Source: Hylemonella gracilis str. Niagara R
Lineage (GTDB): Bacteria > Pseudomonadota > Gammaproteobacteria > Burkholderiales > Burkholderiaceae_C
Direction: 5' to 3'
DNA: 64,000 nucleotides
NCBI RefSeq assembly: GCF_000600295.1
Contig: NZ_JEMG01000001.1
Span: forward strand, 2,282,477-2,346,476
Shown in pieces: positions 18,022 to 27,065 of this stretch (position 1 is its first letter; each line of letters starts with the position of its first letter). The translations under genes and the position numbers were made by a program. A model generated the notes under the pieces. The model did no database searches. It saw nothing but the letters and a program-made list of their open reading frames with translations, and had not been told where the DNA came from.

Positions 18022-21000
18022 TCAGCCCGCCAGCAGGGCGACGTTGCCACCGGCTGCGGTGGTGTTGACGGTCACGGTCTGCTCGGCACAGAAGCGTTGC
18101 AAGTAGAACGGCCCGCCGGCCTTGGGGCCAGTGCCCGAGAGGCCTTCGCCGCCGAAGGGCTGCAGGCCGACCACCGCGCCGATGATGTTGCGGTTCACGT
18201 AGACGTTGCCAACATGGGCGTGCGCGGCCAGGGCCTCGGCGCGGCTGTCGATGCGGGTCTGCAGGCCCAGCGTGAGGCCATAACCCAGGGCGTTGACTTG
18301 GTCGATCACGGCTTCCGGCTCGCCGCGCCAGCGCACCACCTGCAGCACCGGGCCGAAGATCTCCTGTCGGACGTCGGCGATGGAGGCCACCTCGAACAGG
18401 CGCGGTGCCTGCAGGTTGGGCAGGCCCTGCGCAGGTCCGGCAATCGCCGGAGACGATGCAGGGGGCGGCAAATGGTCGCGCGCGCTGCCCTCCAGTCGCG
18501 CCAGGTGGCGCTGAATGGTGTCGTATGCCTCGCCATCGATCACCGGCCCCAGGTCGGTGCTCAACCGGCCTGGGTCGCCCAGCACCAACTCACGCGCGGC
18601 ACCCGCGACCATCTCGATCACACCATCGGCGATGGCTTCGTGCACGCAGAGCAGGCGCAGGGCCGAGCAGCGCTGGCCCGCGCTGCGAAAGGCGCTTTGC
18701 ACCACCGCATCGGCCACCTGCTCGGGCAGAGCGCTGCTGTCCACTAGCATGGCGTTGATGCCGCCGGTTTCGGCGATCAACGGAACGATGGGGCCGTCCT
18801 TGGCCGCCAAGGCGCGCTGGATGTGCTTGGCCACGGCGGTGGAGCCGGTGAACACCACGCCCGCCACGCCGGGCAAGGCCACCAGCGCCGCGCCCACCGT
18901 CTCGCCCGGGCCATGGAAGAGCTGCAGCGCATCAGCCGGCACGCCGGCCGCGTGCAGCAGACGCACGGCTTCCAGCGCGATGGCCGGGGTCTGCTCAGCC
19001 GGCTTGGCCAGCACGGTGTTGCCGGTGGCCAGCGCGGCGGCAACCTGCCCCGTGAAGATGGCGAGTGGGAAGTTCCACGGGCTGATGCAGACCCAGACCC
19101 CGCGCGCGGTCAGGCGCAGGGTGTTGCGCTCGCCAGTGACACCGAGCATGGCCTGGCGCGGGTCTGCCAGGCTGGCTTCCCCCTGCCCTGCGGCCCATCG
19201 GCCCTTACCGCTGTCTGGCGCGATGGGCAAGGGGATGGGCGCCATCAGGCGCTCGGCCTCGTCCGCGTAATACCGCAGGAAGTCGACCGCCTCGCGCAGC
19301 TCGGCTACGGCATCGCCCCAGGTCTTGTAAGCCTCCTTGACCAGCAAAGCGCATAGGCGGGCGCGGTCGGCTTCAAACGCGTCGGCGGCGCGGCGCAGGG
19401 CATCGGCGCGCTCAGCCACCGGAGTGTCGCGCCAGGCGCGTGCGGCCACTGCGGCACGCGCGCAGGCCGCAGGCAAGGTTGCCACCTCGGTGTCAGGCAC
19501 TGGGGGCACCACGCAACGCGCCAGGGCCTCGAGTAGCGGCGCGCGCTCGGCCTCGACAGTGAGGTCCAGACCCCGGCTGTTCGGCCGCGCAGGTCCGTAG
19601 AGGTCGTGCGGCAGCGGCAAGGCGGGTAGCGGCGACAGGCGCAGGGGCGAGATCAGCAGTTCGTCCAGACCCACGCGCTCATCGGCGAGTTGGTGCACGA
19701 AGGAGGAGTTGGCGCCGTTTTCAAGCAGGCGGCGCACCAGGTAGGCCAGCAGGTCGCGGTGCGCCCCCACCGGCGCGTAGACGCGGCAACGCACCAGCGG
19801 GTTTTTCAGCACCTCGCGGTAGACGCCCTCGCCCATGCCGTGCAAGCGCTGGAACTCGTAGGCGGCGGCCATCATCCCGCTGCCGGGCCGCCCCAATGCG
19901 GGACGAACGGCCCCTTCGGGGCGCAGCGTCGGAGCGTGGGGGCCCATCGTTCTCGCGGCCATCTGCTGGATGGCGGCGATGGTGCCCGCGTTGTGGGTGG
20001 CGAACTGCGGGTAGATCACGTCGCTGGCCTCCAGCAAAGCGCGGGCACAGGCCAGGTAGCTCACATCCGTGTGGTGCTTGTGCGTGTAGACCGGGTAATG
20101 GGGCAGGCCCAGCTCCTGCGCGCGCTTGACCTCGGCGTCCCAGTAAGCGCCCTTGACCAGGCGGCACATGAGGCGCACGCCATGGCGGCGCGCAAGCGCG
20201 GTGACATGCTGCACCAATTCGAGCGCGCGGGTCTGGTAAGCCTGCAGCGCCAGGCCGAAGCCGGACCAGTCTGGATGCTCACGCGCGATGCGTTCCAGCA
20301 AGGCCTCGAACACATCCAGCGACAGTTCGAGCCGGTCCACCTCCTCCGCGTCGATGGTGAGGTTGATGCGCGCCTGCGCGGCCAGTTGGCACAGGCCCCA
20401 GACGCGTGGCACCAGTTCGGCCAACACCCGTTCGCGCTGCGCATCCTCATAGCGCGGGTGCAAGGCGCTGAGCTTGATGGAGATGCCGTCGTTGGCGCGT
20501 TCGCTGCGGTAGGGATCTTCCTGTGCGTCGGCGGACACATCGACACGCGCGTGTTCGGCCAGCAGGCGCAAGGCGGCTTCGTAGCTGCGCAGGTAACGCT
20601 CGGCATCGGCGCTGGTGCGCGCGCCCTCGCCCAGCATGTCGTAACTGAAGGTCAAACTCCCTACGTCACTGCGCGCGCGCTGCGCTTCCTTCATGGCCTC
20701 GGGCAGGGTCTGGCCCAGCACGAACTGGCGGCCCAGCAACTGCACCGCGCGCAAGGTGGCGGCCACCACGGTACGTGCGCCCAGGCGTCCCAGCACGCCC
20801 GTGGATTCGTCGTGCGGCAGAAATTTCTTGGCCAGACCGATGGCGCTGGACGACAGGCGGGCCAGCGCGGGCTGGCCCGCAGCATCAAAGTCTGCCCGTC
20901 CCAACTGGTCGGCGGTGAGCGCGATCGCGGTTTCAGCGTCGGGCACACGCAACAGGGCCTCGGCCAGGCGCATCAGGGACAGCCCCTCGGCACTGGAGAT

Positions 21001-21177
21001 GGGGTACTCCTTGAGCAGGCTTTCCATGGCCCAGAACGGCGGCGGGTTCTCGCGCACGGCCTGCACCCAGGGCGCGGCGACGCGCGCGGCGGCGGCCCAG
21101 TCGAGGTGACTTTCCAGGGTCTGCAGGCGCTGGGAAAGTAGGTCGGCTTCGGCTCGGTAGGGACTGGGCAGGCGCAT
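18022..21177 (-). CDS. putA: Bifunctional proline dehydrogenase / glutamate semialdehyde dehydrogenase
   Basis: PutA oxidises proline to glutamate in two steps: an FAD proline dehydrogenase (about residues 100-500, with LMCRLVKGAYWD and YPVYTHKHHTDVSYLACA) and an NAD aldehyde dehydrogenase (about 560-1020, with WVCISPWNFPLAIFTGQ, FTGSTAVAKHIQ and catalytic Cys in AGQRCSALRL). At 1051 residues it lacks the ribbon-helix-helix DNA-binding N-terminus, so it should not repress itself. A translated repeat (19885-19943) is inserted just before the flavin-domain block YEFQRLHGMGEG, and a second unusual Gly/Ala-rich segment (GKGRWAAGQGEAS) sits before the aldehyde dehydrogenase domain. The regulator gene is divergent. 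Confidence 0.95.
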   Translation of the reverse strand: MRLPSPYRAEADLLSQRLQTLESHLDWAAAARVAAPWVQAVRENPPPFWAMESLLKEYPISSAEGLSLMRLAEALLRVPDAETAIALTADQLGRADFDAAGQPALARLSSSAIGLAKKFLPHDESTGVLGRLGARTVVAATLRAVQLLGRQFVLGQTLPEAMKEAQRARSDVGSLTFSYDMLGEGARTSADAERYLRSYEAALRLLAEHARVDVSADAQEDPYRSERANDGISIKLSALHPRYEDAQRERVLAELVPRVWGLCQLAAQARINLTIDAEEVDRLELSLDVFEALLERIAREHPDWSGFGLALQAYQTRALELVQHVTALARRHGVRLMCRLVKGAYWDAEVKRAQELGLPHYPVYTHKHHTDVSYLACARALLEASDVIYPQFATHNAGTIAAIQQMAARTMGPHAPTLRPEGAVRPALGRPGSGMMAAAYEFQRLHGMGEGVYREVLKNPLVRCRVYAPVGAHRDLLAYLVRRLLENGANSSFVHQLADERVGLDELLISPLRLSPLPALPLPHDLYGPARPNSRGLDLTVEAERAPLLEALARCVVPPVPDTEVATLPAACARAAVAARAWRDTPVAERADALRRAADAFEADRARLCALLVKEAYKTWGDAVAELREAVDFLRYYADEAERLMAPIPLPIAPDSGKGRWAAGQGEASLADPRQAMLGVTGERNTLRLTARGVWVCISPWNFPLAIFTGQVAAALATGNTVLAKPAEQTPAIALEAVRLLHAAGVPADALQLFHGPGETVGAALVALPGVAGVVFTGSTAVAKHIQRALAAKDGPIVPLIAETGGINAMLVDSSALPEQVADAVVQSAFRSAGQRCSALRLLCVHEAIADGVIEMVAGAARELVLGDPGRLSTDLGPVIDGEAYDTIQRHLARLEGSARDHLPPPASSPAIAGPAQGLPNLQAPRLFEVASIADVRQEIFGPVLQVVRWRGEPEAVIDQVNALGYGLTLGLQTRIDSRAEALAAHAHVGNVYVNRNIIGAVVGLQPFGGEGLSGTGPKAGGPFYLQRFCAEQTVTVNTTAAGGNVALLAG
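19885..19943 (+). repeat. Translated GC-rich repeat, copy 1 (inside putA)
   Basis: Begins GGGCCGCCCC and ends GCGTGGGGGCC with CCCCTTCGGGG in the middle. Read in the putA frame it encodes APTL-RPEGA-VRPALGRPG. Related to copies at 35224-35293 (cobQ) and 45779-45846 (second btuF), all in the same orientation and all read in the same frame. Confidence 0.75.
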
Positions 21178-21247
21178 GGGAAATACTCGCGATGTGGGGC
21201 AAGAAGGGATTGAAGCAGTGAAACAGGCGCGATATTCCCCGCTTTCA

Positions 21248-21264
21248 TGGTGAATAATTCACCA
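21248..21264. promoter_or_regulatory. Palindromic operator, probable Lrp/AsnC-type site
   Basis: TGGTGAATAATTCACCA has perfect 7-bp arms around TAA and lies in the putA/regulator gap, immediately upstream of ATG 21268. The AT-rich centre and 15-17 bp symmetry fit Lrp/AsnC-type operators. It is a likely binding site for the adjacent regulator on both promoters. Confidence 0.6.
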
Positions 21265-21267
21265 AAG

Positions 21268-21762
21268 ATGGCCAGACTCATAGAGAGAAATTTGGAACCC
21301 GACGACACCCTGGACCGCACCGACCGGCGCATCCTGCACCTGCTGCAGGCCGATGGCCGTTTGTCCAACCTCAAGCTGGCCGAGACCGTGGGCCTGTCAC
21401 CCACGGCCGTGCTGGCGCGCACCCAGCGCCTGACGCGCGACGGTTACATCCTGGGTTACGAAGCGCGGCTCAACCCGCTCAAGCTGGGCCGGGGCATGCT
21501 GGTCTTTGTCGAAGTGCTGCTGGACCGCACCACGCCCAATGTGTTCGAGCAATTCAAGGCAGCGGTGCAGGTGCGCGACGAAATCATGGAATGCCACATG
21601 GTCGCGGGCGGCTTCGACTACCTGGTCAAGACCCGCGTGGCCGACATGGCGGCCTACCGGGAGTTCGCCGGCAGCGTGCTGTGGCAATTGCCGGGCGTGC
21701 GCGAGACGCGGACCTACGCGGTGATGGAAGAGGTCAAGAACCAGGCCCGACTGGCCTTCTGA
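21268..21762 (+). CDS. Lrp/AsnC family regulator of putA
   Basis: A 164-residue Lrp/AsnC regulator: N-terminal helix-turn-helix (LDRTDRRILHLLQADGRLSN, then LAETVGLSPTAVLARTQRL) and a C-terminal ligand-binding RAM domain (ECHMVAGGFDYLVKTRVADM). Divergent from putA, as in bacteria where a separate PutR-type activator replaces the missing DNA-binding domain of PutA. ATG 21268 is preferred because the upstream in-frame ATG 21247 would put the palindrome inside the gene. Proline is the likely effector, by inference. Confidence 0.9.
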   Translation: MARLIERNLEPDDTLDRTDRRILHLLQADGRLSNLKLAETVGLSPTAVLARTQRLTRDGYILGYEARLNPLKLGRGMLVFVEVLLDRTTPNVFEQFKAAVQVRDEIMECHMVAGGFDYLVKTRVADMAAYREFAGSVLWQLPGVRETRTYAVMEEVKNQARLAF

Positions 21763-21774
21763 ATCGAGGGCTGC

Positions 21775-22653
21775 TCAGGGCACGGCCTGCGCCGTTTGCA
21801 GCGTTTCGAGTTGTCGCAAATCCTCGTGCCAGCGTGCCCAGCGCTCTCGGGCCTGCGCGCGCTGAGCGGGCGTGGCGGCGTTGAGCACGCGCAACACGGA
21901 GGCTCGCACGGCCTCGCTCAGCGCGGGGTCCACCGGTTCGCTGCTCAGGCTGGCTAACAGGGCCAGGCCCTGCTCGCGCTGGCCTGCCGCCACGGCACGC
22001 AGACCGTCGACGATGCGCTGCTGACGCGCCTGCCAGAGCTGGCGCAAGTCCTCACGGTCCCGCACCGGCCAACGCGCCACTTCGGCGCGCGCCATCTGGC
22101 GCAGGGGCCGCTCCAGGCTGCCCAGCCAGCGCTCCAGGTTGTCGACGAAACGGTCAGCGCGTTCCTCAGGATCGCCTTCGAGCTCCAGCCATTCGTCCAA
22201 GCGCTCACGCTGTCGCTGGCGCAGGTGCTCCCATTGCGCGGGCCGCAGGCTGGAAAGCAGGGGCCGGGCCAACGGTTCGGCGCGCATCAACAGTCGACTC
22301 ACGGCGGCCGTGGTTTCTTGCTCCAGGGCGTCCAGCTCGTCCGCCGTGACGCCGCGCCCGCTGGCCGACTCACCCCAAAGCGAGTCGGCCCGGACCAGCA
22401 CGGCCCGCGCGCGCGGCAGTTCCTCGCGACGGTGCCACGCGTGCAGTTCGGCCAGTGCGGCATCAAGCTGGCGGCGCTGCGCGCTGTCCAGGTCCAGATA
22501 ACCGTCCAGCTGCCAGGCGGCCAGACGCGGCAGTTGTCCATAGCCGAACTGCAGGGTCGAACAGCCCGCCATCAGGATCAGCAAGGCCACCCAGCCCAGC
22601 GTCCGAGCACGTAGGCAGGAAAAAAACGGGAGCAAATTCAGAGCGCGTCGCAT
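21775..22653 (-). CDS. DUF6279-type lipoprotein
   Basis: A 292-residue predicted lipoprotein. The signal peptide ends in a lipobox (LILMAGCSTLQ) near residue 32. The mature protein is almost wholly helical, rich in Arg, Leu and Glu, with YGQLPRLAAWQLDGYLDLD at its start, which matches the DUF6279 group of unknown function. ATG 22653 was chosen to place the lipobox correctly; the frame is open 28 codons upstream. Confidence 0.75.
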   Translation of the reverse strand: MRRALNLLPFFSCLRARTLGWVALLILMAGCSTLQFGYGQLPRLAAWQLDGYLDLDSAQRRQLDAALAELHAWHRREELPRARAVLVRADSLWGESASGRGVTADELDALEQETTAAVSRLLMRAEPLARPLLSSLRPAQWEHLRQRQRERLDEWLELEGDPEERADRFVDNLERWLGSLERPLRQMARAEVARWPVRDREDLRQLWQARQQRIVDGLRAVAAGQREQGLALLASLSSEPVDPALSEAVRASVLRVLNAATPAQRAQARERWARWHEDLRQLETLQTAQAVP

Positions 22654-22743
22654 GCCTGTGGATGCTGCCTGAACCCGGTGACAAGGGCAAGACCTCACGC
22701 ACTCAGTGGGCTGCGCCTCAGGCAGGGGCACCCGCACGCACCG

Positions 22744-23115
22744 TCAGGCTTCGGGTCGTTGCCACAGCCACAGCGCGACACAGCCCATGCCCAGCGGCAG
22801 CCCGATCCGCCACCCCAGCGCCAGGGGCGACAGCGCCAGCGCCAGGCTGCTGGCCGCCATCATGAGAGAGGCGGCCCACTTGGCACGGCGTGGGACGGCG
22901 CCGCGCTCGCGCCAGGCCCGGATCGAGGCGCCGTGGCGCGGGTGCGTCAGCAACCAGACCTCCAGTTGCGGCCAGCCCTTGCCTGCGGCCCAGGCAGCCA
23001 CCAAGAGGAAGACCACGGTGGGCATGACGGGCAAAAAGGCACCGATGATGCCCAGCACCACGCAGACGACAGCGAGGAGACGCCAGAGCAGCAGAATGAA
23101 AAGACGGGGAAGCAC
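22744..23115 (-). CDS. YbaN family membrane protein (DUF454)
   Basis: A small inner-membrane protein of about 123 residues. The pattern LGIIGAFLPVMPTVVFLLVAAW, then HPRHGASIRAWRERGAVPRRAKW is the YbaN/DUF454 signature; two further membrane segments follow. The function is unknown. No ATG fits: GTG 23115 gives the usual length, while GTG 23184 would add 23 residues without family similarity. Confidence 0.78.
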   Translation of the reverse strand: MLPRLFILLLWRLLAVVCVVLGIIGAFLPVMPTVVFLLVAAWAAGKGWPQLEVWLLTHPRHGASIRAWRERGAVPRRAKWAASLMMAASSLALALSPLALGWRIGLPLGMGCVALWLWQRPEA

Positions 23116-23208
23116 CGGGCGATTGTGCTGCAAGGGCAAGTCGGCGGCTGAGGCGCTGGCAGCGCGATGGCCCGAGAGGACCACGCAACACGCCGATGGA
23201 GACGCCGT

Positions 23209-23631
23209 TCAGGCCGAGTCCAGCCGTCCGACCGCCACGAAGCCGGGCGTGTTCTGGCCTATGGTCCAGCACACGCCGCAGGGGTCGGTGACCGTGAAAT
23301 CGGTGATGCCCCAGGGCTGGGCGGTCACGGCGGTCACCCGCACCCCGTAGCGCTTGGCGATGCCACGATCGGCCACATGTCGGCTCCAGGCTTGCACATC
23401 CTCCACCAGGAGGTGCAGCGCCAGGTTCTCGGCGAACTTCGGTTCGTAGTAGTCCTGCAGCAGGAAGGCGTGGTGGCCATGGGCAAAGTAGGCGATGCCC
23501 CCGCCCTCGGACTTCTGCTGGAAGCCCAGGTCGACGTAGAAACGCTTGGACAGCTCGAAATCCTTCGCGGGCACGAAGGTCTTGATCTCGGTGATGGTCA
23601 GGTTGGGGTTCGTCATCTTCTTGGTCGTCAC
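23209..23631 (-). CDS. VOC (glyoxalase/bleomycin resistance) superfamily protein
   Basis: A 140-residue protein with one VOC module pair: ITEIKTFVPAKDFELSKRFYVDLGF at the start and WGITDFTVTDPCGVCWTIGQ at the end. Such proteins act as metal-dependent lyases, dioxygenases or drug-binding proteins; nothing here tells which. GTG 23631 has an AGGAG eight bases upstream; an ATG five codons in is the alternative. Confidence 0.82.
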   Translation of the reverse strand: MTTKKMTNPNLTITEIKTFVPAKDFELSKRFYVDLGFQQKSEGGGIAYFAHGHHAFLLQDYYEPKFAENLALHLLVEDVQAWSRHVADRGIAKRYGVRVTAVTAQPWGITDFTVTDPCGVCWTIGQNTPGFVAVGRLDSA

Positions 23632-23795
23632 GTCATCGGCTCCTCATGCCATGGTACTGCGGCGCTATTTAAGGGCTCGACGCGAGCTACGACGCGGCCC
23701 CCCTGAGCTGGGGCTTGGCCGCCGCATAGCGCCATCCCCACCCGGGCGCCACCTCCCGTCATGGGACAATCCCGCGCAGGAGACAAGTCAAGAGC

Positions 23796-24497
23796 ATGCG
23801 CATTCTGCTGGTGGAGGACGAGCCCGAGCTGGCCCGCTGGCTGGCCAAGACCCTGGCACGCCATGCCGGCATCGTGGTCGATTGGGCTGACGATGGCATG
23901 CTGGCCGATCGGCGCCTGGCCACCGAGGAATTCGACGCCGTGGTGCTGGACCTCGGCCTGCCTGGGCTGGACGGCCATGGCGTGATCGCCCGCATGCGCG
24001 AACGCGACGACCGCACCCCCGTGCTGGTGCTCACCGCGCGCGACTCGCTCACGGAACGCGTGGGCTCCCTGCACGAGGGCGCCGACGACTTCCTGCCCAA
24101 GCCTTTCATGGTGGAGGAACTTGAGGCCCGACTGTTGGCCCTGGTGCGCCGCTCGCGCGGCAAGGAACATCCACGCCTGGCCTGCGGCCGGCTCTTGTTC
24201 GACACCGCCAGCCAGCGCTTCACGGTCGGCGGCGAGTTGCTGGCCCTCTCACCGCGTGAGCATTCGGTGCTGCGCGCGCTGATTCAGAGAAGCGGCGAGC
24301 CGATGAACAAGCAGCAAATCCTTGACCGTGTCTTCCCCGACGAAGCCGATGTCAACCTGGAGGCCATCGAGGTCTACGTGCACCGGCTGCGCAAGAAACT
24401 CATCGGCTGCGGCGTGCAGATCGTCACCTTGCGGGGCCTGGGCTATTGCCTGGAGGCGGGCGACCCGGCCCACCCGAGCGCGACAACCTCGCCGTGA
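23796..24497 (+). CDS. tctD: OmpR-family response regulator, TctD-like
   Basis: A 233-residue response regulator. The receiver domain has VEDE near residue 7, phosphoacceptor Asp52 (AVVLDLGLPGLDG) and the KP pair in FLPKPFMVEEL; the C-terminal winged helix reads EVYVHRLRKKL and IVTLRGLGYCL. It overlaps the kinase gene by GTGA, and the pair leads straight into tctCBA, the arrangement of TctDE systems that switch on tricarboxylate uptake. Confidence 0.88.
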   Translation: MRILLVEDEPELARWLAKTLARHAGIVVDWADDGMLADRRLATEEFDAVVLDLGLPGLDGHGVIARMRERDDRTPVLVLTARDSLTERVGSLHEGADDFLPKPFMVEELEARLLALVRRSRGKEHPRLACGRLLFDTASQRFTVGGELLALSPREHSVLRALIQRSGEPMNKQQILDRVFPDEADVNLEAIEVYVHRLRKKLIGCGVQIVTLRGLGYCLEAGDPAHPSATTSP

Positions 24498-25936
24498 AGC
24501 GCGCCCGCAGCCTCAAATCAGCCCTGCTGGGCTGGCTCCTGCCAGGCCTGCTGCTGATCATGAGCGGCACGCTCTGGTTCTCCAACCGCCTGCTGCGCGA
24601 CCAGGTGGACCTGGCCTACGACCGCGCGCTGGCTGGTGCCCTGCGCGCCATCGACCTCAACACCTCCACCGCCAGCGGCGGCCTGTCCGTCGAACAGCCT
24701 TTCCTGCTGCTGGAGTTCTTCGAGCTGACCACCAACGCGCGTGTCTACTTTCGCGTGTCCACCGAGGATGGCCTGGCCGAAATCGGCAGTCCCTTCCTGC
24801 CCTTGCCCACCGAGCCGCTGGTCTCGGGAGAACCCCAGTTCTACTTTGCCCAGCACGAAGAGACCCCGGTGCGCGTGGCCGCCCTGGCACGACCGGCCCA
24901 TCCGCCGTTGCCCAGCAACCCCAACGGGCGCATCGTGGTTCAGGTGGCCGAGAGCCTGGGCACGCGCGAGGTGTTCCTGGACCAGGTGCTGCGCCGTTCC
25001 ATCGAGCGCGATGCACTGGGCATTGGCATGAGCGTGCTGCTGCTGGTCATGGGCATCGTGATCACGCTGCGCCCCTTGACCCGTCTGCGGCAGGAGTTGG
25101 AGTCGCGGCCGGCGGACGATCTGCGCCCACTGGACGCAACAGCCCTGCCGTCGGAAGTCCGACCCCTGGTGGTGGCGGTGAACCGGCACATGGCGCGGTA
25201 TGCCGAGATGGCGCGCACCCAGCGGCAGTTCCTGGACGATGCCTCGCACCAATTGCGCACACCCTTGAGCGTGCTGCGCACCCAGGTCGATTTTGCCTTG
25301 CGCGAAACCGACCCCGCCGAGACGCGGCGCGCCCTGCTCGCCATGCACGAGGGCCTGGACCGAGCCGTGCGCATGGCCAACCAGATGCTGGCGCTGGCCC
25401 GCGCGCGCGATGCGTCGCTGCTCGAAGGTGGGGCCGTGATGGAGGTGGTGGATCTGGTCGAACTCGCCCAGGGCGTGGCGCGGCAGCTGCTGCCCAACGC
25501 CCGCGCCAAGCGGCTGGACTTTGGCGTGGAAGCACCGTCATCGCCCGTCCCGGTGCGGGGCAGTGACTGGCTGCTGCGCGAAGCCTTGCTCAATCTGGTG
25601 GACAACGCGATCCGCTACGCGCCCATCGGCAGCGCCGTGACGGTGCATGTGCTGCGCGACGAGCGCCATGCCCTGCTGCAGGTCGAGGACCAGGGCCCGG
25701 GCATGAACGCACACGACATCGAACGGGCCGGGGTGCGCTTTCGTCGCGGGACGGCTGGCAAGCAACTGCCGGGCGCGGGACTGGGCCTGGCCATCGTGCA
25801 CACCATCGCGCAGATGCACGGGGCCTCCCTGCGGCTGGAAAACCGTGACGATGGGCCGGGCCTGCACGCCACCCTGGTGTTTTCCCTAGGTGATTCCGGC
25901 CAGACTGAAAGCCGGTGGAAAGCTGCCACTCCTTAG
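24494..25936 (+). CDS. tctE: Sensor histidine kinase, TctE-like
   Basis: A 480-residue membrane kinase starting at GTG 24494. Two membrane segments (about residues 11-32 and 177-198) flank a periplasmic sensor of about 145 residues. The dimerisation/phosphoacceptor block FLDDASHQLRTPLSVL carries His252, followed by N (LLNLVDNAIRYAP), G1 (VEDQGPGM) and G2 (GAGLGLAIVHTIAQMHG) boxes. The sensor domain resembles TctE-type kinases; the ligand is presumably the substrate of the TctC protein encoded next. Confidence 0.88.
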   Translation: MKRARSLKSALLGWLLPGLLLIMSGTLWFSNRLLRDQVDLAYDRALAGALRAIDLNTSTASGGLSVEQPFLLLEFFELTTNARVYFRVSTEDGLAEIGSPFLPLPTEPLVSGEPQFYFAQHEETPVRVAALARPAHPPLPSNPNGRIVVQVAESLGTREVFLDQVLRRSIERDALGIGMSVLLLVMGIVITLRPLTRLRQELESRPADDLRPLDATALPSEVRPLVVAVNRHMARYAEMARTQRQFLDDASHQLRTPLSVLRTQVDFALRETDPAETRRALLAMHEGLDRAVRMANQMLALARARDASLLEGGAVMEVVDLVELAQGVARQLLPNARAKRLDFGVEAPSSPVPVRGSDWLLREALLNLVDNAIRYAPIGSAVTVHVLRDERHALLQVEDQGPGMNAHDIERAGVRFRRGTAGKQLPGAGLGLAIVHTIAQMHGASLRLENRDDGPGLHATLVFSLGDSGQTESRWKAATP

Positions 25937-26002
25937 TCTCCCGGCTCGTCCATGGGGGCTTGGTCCACCATGGCATTGCGCAACCCCACAAGGAGACTGA
26001 CC

Positions 26003-26998
26003 ATGACCTACTCGCTGCGCCTCGCCAGGCTGACCGCACTGCCCATATTGGCCGCCATCGCGCTGAGCCTCACCCCGCTGGCCTCGGCCGAACCCGCTCG
26101 CCCCGAATGCGTCGCCCCGGCCCAGCCCGGCGGCGGCTTCGACCTGACTTGCCGACTGGCACAAGCCGCCCTCAAGGAGAGCGGCGTGCTCAAGTCCCCC
26201 ATGCGCATCGTCTACATGCCGGGCGGGGTGGGTGCCGTGGCCTACAACAACATCCTCACCCAACGCCCTGGAGACGCGGGCACCATCGTCGCGGTGTCCA
26301 GCGGCTCGTTGCTCAACCTGTCGCAGGGCAAATTCGGCAAGTTCACCGTCAACGACGTGCGCTGGGTGGCCTCGATCGGCACGGACTACGGAGTCGCCAT
26401 CGTTCGCAACGACTCGCCCCACAAAGACCTCAAGAGTCTGATGGCCGCGCTCAAGGAAGACCCGACCAAGATCGTGCTGGGCGCCGGCGGCTCGGTGGGC
26501 GGCCAAGACTGGATGAAGGCCGCCCTCACCGCCAAGGCGGCCGGTGTGGACTACAAGCGCATGCGCTTCGTGGCGTTCGAAGGCGGCGGCGAGGCCGTCA
26601 CGGCGCTGCGCGGCGGCCACATCCAGGCCTACATGGGCGATGCCGCCGAAGCGGCCACCTTGATGGAAGGCGGTGCGCCGATCCGCGTGCTGGCCGTTTA
26701 TCACAAGGAACGCCTGCCCGGCAAGCTCTCGTCCGTGCCCACGGCCGCCGAGCAAGGCTACGACATCCAGTGGCCCATCATCCGCGGCTTCTACGTCGGC
26801 CCGAAGGTCTCGGACGCCGACTATCAGTGGTGGGTGGACGCCTTCAACAAGACCTTGGCATCCCCGGGCTACGCCGCGCTGCGGCAGCAGCAGGGTCTGT
26901 TCCCGCTCAGCCTCTCGGGTCCCGAGTTCGACAAATTCGTCAAGGAACGCACCAAGGCTTACGGTGAACTCGCCGCAACCTTCGGCCTGATCAAGTAA
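26003..26998 (+). CDS. tctC: Tricarboxylate transporter binding protein
   Basis: A 331-residue periplasmic binding protein with a signal peptide ending PLASA near residue 29. It contains CVAPAQPGGGFDLTCRLAQ, a TctC hallmark, and GAGGSVGGQDWMKAAL. It belongs to the TctC subgroup rather than the common Bug group. ATG 26003 has AAGGAG nine bases upstream. It is the first gene of tctCBA, directly after tctDE. Confidence 0.92.
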   Translation: MTYSLRLARLTALPILAAIALSLTPLASAEPARPECVAPAQPGGGFDLTCRLAQAALKESGVLKSPMRIVYMPGGVGAVAYNNILTQRPGDAGTIVAVSSGSLLNLSQGKFGKFTVNDVRWVASIGTDYGVAIVRNDSPHKDLKSLMAALKEDPTKIVLGAGGSVGGQDWMKAALTAKAAGVDYKRMRFVAFEGGGEAVTALRGGHIQAYMGDAAEAATLMEGGAPIRVLAVYHKERLPGKLSSVPTAAEQGYDIQWPIIRGFYVGPKVSDADYQWWVDAFNKTLASPGYAALRQQQGLFPLSLSGPEFDKFVKERTKAYGELAATFGLIK

Positions 26999-27013
26999 GC
27001 GCCCCAGGCGCTT
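26997..27013 (+). other. Hairpin between tctC and tctB
   Basis: AAGCGCC and GGCGCTT pair across a 3-base loop, overlapping the tctC stop region. There is no strong T run, so partial attenuation or 3'-end stabilisation of the tctC message is more likely than full termination. A matching element with a real T run sits at the same place in the second TTT operon (57443-57492). Confidence 0.5.
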
Positions 27014-27065
27014 GCGCCTTTCCTGGCCGGCCGCCGTCGCGGTCGGCCCGCATTTTTCCATCGCC

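Noticed and set aside
23632-23795. GC-rich segment before the response regulator, tested as a further copy of the translated repeat
   Set aside because: It shares only short C and G runs and lacks the central CCCTCGG-GGGCAGCG part.
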